A DNA stretch of 64,000 nt from Opitutia bacterium (lineage in GTDB: Bacteria > Verrucomicrobiota > Verrucomicrobiia > Opitutales > Opitutaceae). Below are positions 57,564 through 64,000 of this stretch, in pieces. Position 1 is the first letter of the stretch. The number at the start of each line of letters is the position of its first letter. The DNA lies in NCBI GenBank assembly GCA_016217545.1, contig JACRHT010000002.1:186001-250000 (forward strand). The letters are read 5' to 3'. The notes under the pieces are model-generated. The model did not search any database and was not told the origin of the DNA. It saw only the letters and a program-made list of their open reading frames with translations. The position numbers were made by a program, and so were the translations under genes.

Positions 57564-58393
57564 GCGGCTCGCCGTCACTCGCGAATTTCTCCGGCAGCGC
57601 CGCTCTCCGCGCGCGCCTCGCCGCGCTGCCGTCGGACGCCCGCGTGATCGATTTCGGCGGCTGGTTCTGCCCACTCGCGCGTGCGACGCACGTCGCCGAC
57701 GCGATGCCTTACCAGACGCGCCTCGGTCGCCTGAACCTCGCGCCGTTGCCGGGCGAGCGCTTCACGGCCGACACGTGGACGCTCGCCGATTTCACTGCGC
57801 CGGATTTCCGTCTGCCGGTGCCGGATAAGTTCTTCGACTTCGCCTTCTGCGGCCAAACGGTCGAGGACCTCCCAACGCCCGAGCCGCTCCTCCGCGAAAT
57901 GCGCCGCGTCGCGCGTGCCGGAGTGATCGAGTCGCCCACGCGCCTCAAGGAGCAATCCATCGGCGTCCGCGACCGCATCACGTCGCAATGCGGCCACCCG
58001 CACCACCACTGGATTCTCGACGTCGTCGGCAACCGCCTCGAGCTCTCGCCGAAATCCGCCACCGCGACTTTGCCGCGCTCGCGCTACGCGTTGCCCCTTC
58101 TCGCATGCGAACGCCTCGTCGAGGCCGGCGCCGCGCACGACATCCACTTCGCATGGACCGACACCTTCGAGTGGCGCCTCCTCAACGCCGACGAAGCCCG
58201 CTCCCGCGCCGAACAATTCTATCGCGACGCCGTGCCCACGCTCCGCGAACGCGCGACTGACCCCGTCATCCGCCACCTGCGCGGCCTGAAATGGCGCCTG
58301 CGCGGCCAGCGCGCCGACGATCCCTCCGCCTGGTTGCAGGAGATGCTCACGCTTTCCGCGCCTTACCGGTCCGGCTTCCCACCGCCTCGCTGA
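57560..58393 (+). CDS. SAM-dependent methyltransferase-like protein
   Basis: A 277-residue protein. ARVIDFGGWFCPLARATHVAD takes the place of the SAM-binding loop. FFDFAFCGQTVEDLPTPEPL and LREMRRVARAGVIESPTRLK follow the Methyltransf_11 order, and then comes a His-rich segment (QCGHPHHHWILD) that may bind metal. The C-terminal third has no recognised motif. It sits among carbamoyl- and glycosyltransferase genes and overlaps both neighbours, so a role in modifying the glycan is likely. Confidence 0.75.
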   Translation: MSGSPSLANFSGSAALRARLAALPSDARVIDFGGWFCPLARATHVADAMPYQTRLGRLNLAPLPGERFTADTWTLADFTAPDFRLPVPDKFFDFAFCGQTVEDLPTPEPLLREMRRVARAGVIESPTRLKEQSIGVRDRITSQCGHPHHHWILDVVGNRLELSPKSATATLPRSRYALPLLACERLVEAGAAHDIHFAWTDTFEWRLLNADEARSRAEQFYRDAVPTLRERATDPVIRHLRGLKWRLRGQRADDPSAWLQEMLTLSAPYRSGFPPPR

Positions 58394-59343
58394 TGTCGGT
58401 TTTCCTCTCGGTCGTCCTTCCCACGCACAACCCGCACCGCGGCCGCCTCGTGCGCACCCTCGCCGGGCTGCGCGCGCAAACGATGCCCGTCGCGAGTTGG
58501 GAAATGATCCTCGTCGACAACGCCTCCGCCCCGGCGCTCGACGCCGCCGAACTTGCCGCCCTCGGTCCCGCGAATCTCCGCATCGTCCGAGAAACCGCCC
58601 TCGGCCTCACCCCGGCGCGCCGGCGCGGCTTCTCCGAAGCACGCAGTGAATTCCTCGTGCTCGTCGACGACGACAACGTGCTCGCGCCCGACTACCTCGA
58701 CCAAGTCGCCGCCCTTTTCGCTGCGCACCCGAAACTCGGCGCCGCCGGCGGCAAGAACCTCGGCGAGTTTGAAACGCCGCGCCCCGCATGGTGGCAGCCC
58801 GAGTTCGACGGCCTGCTCGCCTGCCGCGACGCCGGAGACGCGACCGAAATCTGCACCGCGCTCTTCGACCCGAGCACCGGCCGCAACGAATACCCGCTCT
58901 GCGCGCCCGTCGGCGCCGGCATGGCGCTGCGCCGCGCCGCGCTCGCCACGTGGCTCGCCGACGATTCCACCGCGCGTCTCCCAGACCGCCGCGGCAACGA
59001 GCTCTCCTCCAGCGGCGACAACGACATCGTCCTCTCCATCCTCCGCGCCGGCTGGTCGGTCGGCTACTTCCCCTCGCTCATCCTCACGCACCTCATTCCG
59101 AGCGGCCGCGTGCAACCCGACTACGTCGCGCGGCTCAATCGCGGCATCGCGCGCTCGTGGGTGCAGGTCCTCCACAAATACGACGCAAATCCCTGGCCGC
59201 CCGTCGCGCCGTGGACCGTGCCGCTCCGCCAACTGAAAGCGTGGTTCGTCTATCGCGCCTGGTCCGGCCACCTCGCCCGCATCCGCTGGCAAGGCGCCTG
59301 CGGCCACTTCGAAGGCCTCGCGCAACTCACCTCTCGCACCTAG
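58393..59343 (+). CDS. glycosyltransferase family 2 protein
   Basis: A 316-residue GT-A enzyme. FLSVVLPTHNPHRGRLVRTL is the N-terminal nucleotide-binding strand, EMILVDNASAP follows, and FLVLVDDDNVLAPDYLDQVA carries the metal-binding DxD. GRNEYPLCAPVGAGMALRRA with SSSGDNDIVLSILRAGW completes the acceptor side, including the conserved ED-like GDND. The start overlaps the previous stop (TGATG). It is an inverting transferase with an unknown sugar. Confidence 0.92.
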   Translation: MSVFLSVVLPTHNPHRGRLVRTLAGLRAQTMPVASWEMILVDNASAPALDAAELAALGPANLRIVRETALGLTPARRRGFSEARSEFLVLVDDDNVLAPDYLDQVAALFAAHPKLGAAGGKNLGEFETPRPAWWQPEFDGLLACRDAGDATEICTALFDPSTGRNEYPLCAPVGAGMALRRAALATWLADDSTARLPDRRGNELSSSGDNDIVLSILRAGWSVGYFPSLILTHLIPSGRVQPDYVARLNRGIARSWVQVLHKYDANPWPPVAPWTVPLRQLKAWFVYRAWSGHLARIRWQGACGHFEGLAQLTSRT

Positions 59344-59347
59344 CATC

Positions 59348-60427
59348 GTGAGCGCCCTCGGTTTCAGCATCGTCATTCCGGCCTACGGTCGCATCGAACC
59401 GCTCAAATACACGCTGCAGAGCGCGGCGGCTGCCCTCCGTCGTCTGCCTTCCGACGGCGAGATCATCGTGGTCGACGACGGCACGCCGGACTCTCCGCTC
59501 GCCGATTCTCTCCGTGGTTTCGCGCTCAACGCCGCGGTGACGTTCATCCGCCAGCCCAACCAAGGCTCGATCGCCGCCCGCCTTCACGGGCTGCGACACG
59601 CCCGCGGCCGCTACCTGCTGTTTCTCGACTCGGACGATCTCATCACGCCGGAAAAACTGGCGGCACACTGGGATGTTTTGGAAAAGAACGCGGCCGACTT
59701 CGCCTACGATGACATGGCTCGCCCCGAGTTGGGACCTGGCTACTCGTCGAGGTTCTCGGCGGCGCACGCGCTCGCGGACGATTTCAGCGACTTCGCCGAT
59801 CTCGTTCTGCGCATCATGCCGCCGCCCCACGGACCGACCTACCGTCGCACTTGGCTCGTCGAGACGCTGCAAAATCCGCTCGTGCCTGCGGATCGCTGCT
59901 ACGACCCCGTGGGCGACGTCTGGCTCTACTACAATCTCCTGCTGCAAACGCCGCGCGTGCAGAAACTCCCTCTCCCGTTGACCGCGACTGGGCCGCACGG
60001 CGAAGCGCGTTACAGCCAGCATTGGGAGCGTCTCGGCGTAGCCGCTTTGCTCCTCGCGGAAAAATTCATGCAACGCTGCCCGCAGACAACCGCCACTGTC
60101 GAGGCGCGGCGCGTCGTCGGCGAACGGGCGTTCGAATCCTGGCGGCGCCTGCCGCGCGACTTCGACACGCGCTACGCGAATCGCTTGCTCGCGATCTGGG
60201 CCTCCGCGCCGCGCAGCCGTCTGCACAAGGTCGGCGGCCGCAACTTCAGTCGTTTCGCCCAACTCGTCGGCCCCGAAATCGCCGGCCGGATTTTCCGCCT
60301 CCGTTCCCACTCTTACGCTAGCTGCCGCACGATCAGCGATCATGAGCTGAACGAGCTCCTCACGGTATCAGCCGCGCCCGAGCCCCCGCTGGCCAGCGCC
60401 GCCCCGTGCACCATCCCCTCTCTCTGA
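59348..60427 (+). CDS. glycosyltransferase family 2 protein
   Basis: A 359-residue GT-A enzyme starting at GTG 59348. FSIVIPAYGRIEPLKYTLQS, GEIIVVDDGTPDSPLAD and YLLFLDSDDLITPEKLAAHW (DxD) define the domain. The C-terminal half (about 200-359) is not recognisable beyond helices. It is distinct from the GT2 gene just upstream, with which it shares only the fold motifs. It starts 4 bases after that gene. Confidence 0.9.
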   Translation: MSALGFSIVIPAYGRIEPLKYTLQSAAAALRRLPSDGEIIVVDDGTPDSPLADSLRGFALNAAVTFIRQPNQGSIAARLHGLRHARGRYLLFLDSDDLITPEKLAAHWDVLEKNAADFAYDDMARPELGPGYSSRFSAAHALADDFSDFADLVLRIMPPPHGPTYRRTWLVETLQNPLVPADRCYDPVGDVWLYYNLLLQTPRVQKLPLPLTATGPHGEARYSQHWERLGVAALLLAEKFMQRCPQTTATVEARRVVGERAFESWRRLPRDFDTRYANRLLAIWASAPRSRLHKVGGRNFSRFAQLVGPEIAGRIFRLRSHSYASCRTISDHELNELLTVSAAPEPPLASAAPCTIPSL

Positions 60428-60431
60428 TCGA

Positions 60432-61367
60432 ATGTCGCTCGCCGGCCAACTCGCCTACCAACTCGTCCACCGTCCGCTCGGCTACGTGCGCAGCGTCGCC
60501 GACGCGGGCGGACCGCTCGAAGTCTGGCGCACCGCGCGCGGCCGCGCCGCGATGGAAGCCGCCGCCTACACGCTCCCTCTGCCCGCGCCTGCCACCGGCG
60601 CGCCGGTCGAGCTGCATTTCCTCACCGGACGCCGCTACTGGTATCAAACGGCGTTCTGTCTCTGGACCTTCGCGCGCCACGCGCGTCGCCCGCTCGCGCC
60701 CGTCATTCTCGACGACGGCACGCTCACTGAAAAATTCCGCGCGCCGCTCCGCCGCCTGTTTCCGAACACCCGTTTCCTCACTGACGCCGACATCACCGCG
60801 CGCCTCGACGCCGCGCTGCCCGCCGCGCGCTTTCCGACGCTTCGCGCCCGCCGCACGAGCTTTCCGCTGCTGCGCAAGATCACCGATCTCCACGCCGGAC
60901 TCTCCGGTTGGAAGCTCTTCCTCGACTCCGATCTGCTTTTCTTCGCCGAACCGCGCTTCCTCCTCGATTGGCACGACGCGCCGTCGATCCCGCTGCGCGG
61001 CGAGGACATCGAGAACGCCTACGGCTACCCGCTCGCGCTGCTCGACGAACTCGCCGGCCAGCGCGTCAGCGAGCGCGTCAACACCGGCACGCTTGGCCTG
61101 CGCAGCGACGAGATCGATTGGGAGCGCATGGAATTCTGGTGCCGCGAGCTCCAGGCCCGTGCGGGCACGCACTACTACCAGGAGCAGGCGCTCGTCGCCC
61201 TCCACCTCGCCGGCCGCGCCTGCGCCGTGCCACCGCCCGCCGACCACGTGCTGCTCCCCCGCTCGCCCGAGTCCGTCGAGTGCCGCGCCGTGATGCACCA
61301 CTACGTCGCCGATTCGAAGCCCGCCTACTTCCGCCACTGTTGGCGCGTCGCCTTGCAACGCCCGTGA
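60432..61367 (+). CDS. putative glycosyltransferase with a DSD motif
   Basis: A 311-residue protein with GT-A-like order. VELHFLTGRRYWYQTAFCLW is the first strand region, APVILDDGTLTEKFRAPLRR follows, and GWKLFLDSDLLFFAEPRFLL carries the metal-binding Asp-Ser-Asp. SERVNTGTLGLRSDEIDWER and YYQEQALVALHLAGRACAV resemble the acceptor region of GT8- or GT77-like enzymes. The family is not certain. It overlaps the next gene by 4 bases (GTGA). Confidence 0.75.
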   Translation: MSLAGQLAYQLVHRPLGYVRSVADAGGPLEVWRTARGRAAMEAAAYTLPLPAPATGAPVELHFLTGRRYWYQTAFCLWTFARHARRPLAPVILDDGTLTEKFRAPLRRLFPNTRFLTDADITARLDAALPAARFPTLRARRTSFPLLRKITDLHAGLSGWKLFLDSDLLFFAEPRFLLDWHDAPSIPLRGEDIENAYGYPLALLDELAGQRVSERVNTGTLGLRSDEIDWERMEFWCRELQARAGTHYYQEQALVALHLAGRACAVPPPADHVLLPRSPESVECRAVMHHYVADSKPAYFRHCWRVALQRP

Positions 61368-62980
61368 ACGCTCCCGTGTCCGACTCGCCGTCCTCGTCCG
61401 CCACCCTTCGCGGCGCCGCGTGGATCGCGTGCGTCGCACTCGTGCTCATCGCGAGCCGCGGCCTCTGGCCTATCGTGCCCGTCGAAGGTGACGATCAAGG
61501 AGTGATCTTCGGCGTCGAAGGCATGGTCTCCTCTTCGCCCGAGTTGCTGGCGCGCCGCTACCTGTTCCCCATCCAACCGGGTTCCTACGACGTGCTCGCC
61601 GCCGCCGTCCGGCTCACCGGTGTCTCCGCACAGACCGTGTTTGCATCCGCGACCGTCTTCGGCGCCGCGCTCTTTGCCGTTTCGGGCGCTGGGCTGCTTT
61701 CCGCCGCGCTCTCGATTCCTTTCGTGTTCGCGTTGCTCGCAATGCTGGCGTGTCAGGAAACCGTCGCAGCCGCCTGCTACCTCAACACCAGCGCGCTCGC
61801 CGGCGGCGTGGCGCTGCTCTCGCTCGTGCCGTTCGCCCGGCGCGCGCGACGGTCGCTGCTGCTCCTCGGCGGCGTCGGGCTCGGCGTTGCCGGCTGGCTG
61901 CGCGGCGACGCGCTGCTCGTCGCACCGGCCACGCTGCCGCTGCTGGCCCTGCACGACGGCTGGGGTGCAAGAGCGCTCCGCGACACCGCGCTGGCCGCAT
62001 TCGTCGCCATCATCGCATTCCTCGCGCTCCGCCAACTCAGCGGCGCGCCGCTCTCCGCCGCCATCGCCACGTTCGCGGGCCGCGCCCCCGAATCCAGCAC
62101 GCTGCGCATGACGCGCGACGCCCTGCTCACGCTACTGTCCCCCGCGCTGCTGCTCGCCTCACTCGCAGGCGTCGTCTGGCTGGCCGCGCGCAAAAAGGGG
62201 ACGCTTCTCTTGCTCCTCGCCGCCGGCCTGATCCCCACCGCGCTCGCCTACCGCGACGCGCTCGTGAGCACCAAATACCTCTACTACACTATTCCCTTCG
62301 CGCTCCTCCCGGGGCTGCTGTTGCTCCGCACGCTCCTCGCCCAACGCCGCCGCACCACGCTCGCACTCCTCGCGCTCGCCGCGACCGCCGATGCGGTGGC
62401 CGGCCTCCGTGTGCTGCCCAGCGAGGCGCGCTTCTTCTCCGCGCCGCCCGCTGCTTTCTCCACCTCGTTCGTCCTCGGCTCCCGCACTATCAAAGTCGTG
62501 CTCGGCGGCGGCGACGTAATTCCCAACGAGGACGGCTTCCGCCTCCGCACCGGCCACCTCTTCGCCGCCGAAACGTGGCGCCGCGAGAAACTCCACCAGC
62601 AAGCTCGCCTCGCAGAAATTCGCGCCTTCGTCGAAACCCACTCGAGCGAGACCCTCTACTTCGCCGGCTGGCTCCCTGAGCAACTCGCGCTGCGCGAACT
62701 TTTCGCTGCCGGCTTTCTACCGCGCGACAGCGTCACGTTCACGCAATGGCACCGCGGCACGCGGTCCATCGAACTTCGTTTTCTTGGCCACGTCGGCTCG
62801 CCCTACCAGCCCGCGGGACCAGCTCCTTCTCCCACTCTCGGCCGCGACCCGCTGCTCATCGGTCTCTACGGCAACCAAGTGTCTCCCACCGAACTCGCCG
62901 ACGGCCGCCACTGGCGCGTCGCCACCGCACCCGCTCAAGGGTTCGTGACCCTCTATCGGCGCTCGTCCGAATCCCGCTGA
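61364..62980 (+). CDS. multi-pass membrane protein of the glycan cluster
   Basis: A 538-residue protein with about ten hydrophobic helices in residues 15-345 and a soluble C-terminal domain of about 180 residues. An acidic EGDDQGVIFGVEG segment after the first helix resembles the first periplasmic loop Asp/Glu of GT-C glycosyltransferases (PMT/ArnT-like). No O-antigen polymerase (Wzy) motif is evident, which fits an ABC exporter pathway. It may be a GT-C enzyme adding a residue at the periplasmic face. The start is GTG at 61364, overlapping the previous stop. Confidence 0.7.
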   Translation: MNAPVSDSPSSSATLRGAAWIACVALVLIASRGLWPIVPVEGDDQGVIFGVEGMVSSSPELLARRYLFPIQPGSYDVLAAAVRLTGVSAQTVFASATVFGAALFAVSGAGLLSAALSIPFVFALLAMLACQETVAAACYLNTSALAGGVALLSLVPFARRARRSLLLLGGVGLGVAGWLRGDALLVAPATLPLLALHDGWGARALRDTALAAFVAIIAFLALRQLSGAPLSAAIATFAGRAPESSTLRMTRDALLTLLSPALLLASLAGVVWLAARKKGTLLLLLAAGLIPTALAYRDALVSTKYLYYTIPFALLPGLLLLRTLLAQRRRTTLALLALAATADAVAGLRVLPSEARFFSAPPAAFSTSFVLGSRTIKVVLGGGDVIPNEDGFRLRTGHLFAAETWRREKLHQQARLAEIRAFVETHSSETLYFAGWLPEQLALRELFAAGFLPRDSVTFTQWHRGTRSIELRFLGHVGSPYQPAGPAPSPTLGRDPLLIGLYGNQVSPTELADGRHWRVATAPAQGFVTLYRRSSESR

Positions 62981-64000
62981 TGGCCCGCATCGTCATCCTC
63001 GGACCCAACCAACTCGGCAGCAACCCGCGCCTCGTGCGCAACGCCGATTGCCTCGCCGCGGCCGGACACGACGTCACCGTCATCTACCCGGATCACCTCG
63101 CGCGCTTCCGCGGCCACGACGATGCGCTCATCGCCGCCGCGCGCTGGAAGGCCGTCGCGCTCGATTTCTGCCGCACGCCGCGCGGCCGACTCCACGCTCG
63201 GTTCGCCCGCCTCCGCCGCCGCCTCGCGGAAAAACTCCCGCTCTCGTCCGACTTCGCTCGCAATCGCGCCTACGGCTACTTCGGCCCCGAGCTCGCCCGC
63301 GCCGCCCGCGCCGTCCCCGCCGACCTCTACCTCGCCCAGCAGCAAATGGTCGTGCTCCCCGCCGTCGCCGCCGCGCAAGCCCACCGCGCGCGCTTCGCCG
63401 TCGACGTCGAGGACCTCGTCTCCGATTGCACCGACGAACCCACCGCACTCGTCCGCGCGATCGAAGACCGGCACTTCCCGCGCGCCGCGTTCCTCACGAC
63501 GATGTCCGACGCCGCCGCAGATCGCCTCGCCGAGCTGCATCGCCTCCCACGTCCGCCCGTCGTCCTGCACAACTGCATGACGCTCGCCGAGCGTGCCGCG
63601 CTGCCGCCGCCCGCCGCGCGCCCTGCGCACGCTCCGCTGGCGCTTTACTGGTTCGGCCAAACCGTCGGCCCGCACGCGTGCGCCGAAGTCATCCTCCGCG
63701 CGATCGCTAGCCTGCCCTTCCCCGCGCGCCTCACGCTCCGCGGCGCGAACCCGCGCCCCGATTACCTCGCGCAACTCCGCGCCCTCGCCGCCGAGCTGCG
63801 CATCCCCGACGCCCTCGCGCTCGCCCCCGGCGCTCCGCCGCGCGACATGGTGCCGCTCGCCGGCGAACACGACATCTGCTTCGGCACGCAGCCCGGCACG
63901 CAGCTCTTCCACCAACTCGCCGTCGGCAACAAGGTCTTCACCGGCTTGATGGCCGGCTGCGCCCTCGCGCTCACCGACACCGCCGCGCACCGCCGATTGC
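62980..64000 (+). CDS. glycosyltransferase-like protein (GT4-type), 3' end outside window
   Basis: The open frame begins MARIVILGPNQLGSNPRLVR at the ATGA overlap with the previous stop and continues without a stop to the right edge (340 codons). The N-terminal GT-B domain motif N-x-RLVRNADCLAAAGHDVTVIY is clear. FAVDVEDLVSDCTDEPTALV and AFLTTMSDAAADRLAELH are typical of the linker side. YWFGQTVGPHACAEVILRAI opens the donor domain. The E-x7-E motif would lie at the end or just beyond. It continues the polysaccharide operon. Confidence 0.85.
   Translation, partial: MARIVILGPNQLGSNPRLVRNADCLAAAGHDVTVIYPDHLARFRGHDDALIAAARWKAVALDFCRTPRGRLHARFARLRRRLAEKLPLSSDFARNRAYGYFGPELARAARAVPADLYLAQQQMVVLPAVAAAQAHRARFAVDVEDLVSDCTDEPTALVRAIEDRHFPRAAFLTTMSDAAADRLAELHRLPRPPVVLHNCMTLAERAALPPPAARPAHAPLALYWFGQTVGPHACAEVILRAIASLPFPARLTLRGANPRPDYLAQLRALAAELRIPDALALAPGAPPRDMVPLAGEHDICFGTQPGTQLFHQLAVGNKVFTGLMAGCALALTDTAAHRRL

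Overview
The window is GC-rich, densely coded chromosomal DNA. It fits Verrucomicrobiota of the Opitutaceae type. The main evidence is a type IV pilus-like operon with the gene order of Akkermansia Amuc_1101, 1100, 1099 and 1098 (a PilM-like protein, two small inner-membrane proteins and a secretin). An ExeA/GspB pair, a eukaryote-like UDP-sugar pyrophosphorylase and many short palindromic repeats agree with this. The assignment is an inference from gene content, not a database result.

Layout. 1-4240 holds the 3' part of glmS, trpE and an RpoD-family sigma factor. 4339-4786 is a broken chimeric gene. 5110-9539 (minus strand) carries ribosomal protein S1, a lipoprotein and the agmatine-to-putrescine pair aguA/aguB. 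9760-11861 carries an OmpR-type response regulator, a four-helix-bundle gene inside inverted repeats, and a 5'-3' exonuclease. 11912-18577 (minus) is the Amuc_1100-like pilus/secretin operon, with a divergent Nudix gene. 19355-22953 encodes pyruvate dehydrogenase E1 alpha, E1 beta and E2. 23318-25877 holds a KefC/YbaL-type antiporter flanked by three tiny related membrane proteins. 25959-30154 (minus) is ftsB, a UDP-sugar pyrophosphorylase and a phosphohexomutase; the last two are separated by a GxxExxY gene inside a perfect 31-bp inverted repeat. 30265-33347 has exeA/gspB-like genes and a polyprenyl-phosphate sugar transferase. 33525-46778 is mixed housekeeping: galactokinase, a hybrid sensor kinase, an M48 protease, xseB, dxs, tRNA-Gly(CCC), recR, ybaB, an epimerase and a DJ-1 protein.

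From 47008 to the right edge there is one plus-strand surface-polysaccharide cluster. It has an ABC exporter (Wzm/Wzt), six glycosyltransferases (one fused to an FkbM methyltransferase, one a GT11 fucosyltransferase-like enzyme, the last cut by the window edge), a further DxD-type transferase, three separate methyltransferases, a carbamoyltransferase and a large membrane protein. Many of these genes overlap by ATGA or GTGA, which indicates translational coupling. The phosphohexomutase, UDP-sugar pyrophosphorylase and galactokinase could supply nucleotide sugars to it.

The least conventional feature is the repeat landscape. Two small genes (four-helix-bundle and GxxExxY) are each enclosed by their own inverted repeat, and each element fills the intergenic gap almost to the base. 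Several other palindrome families occur without cargo, mostly at gene ends; one is inserted in frame in the E2 linker and another flanks a glycosyltransferase gene on both sides.
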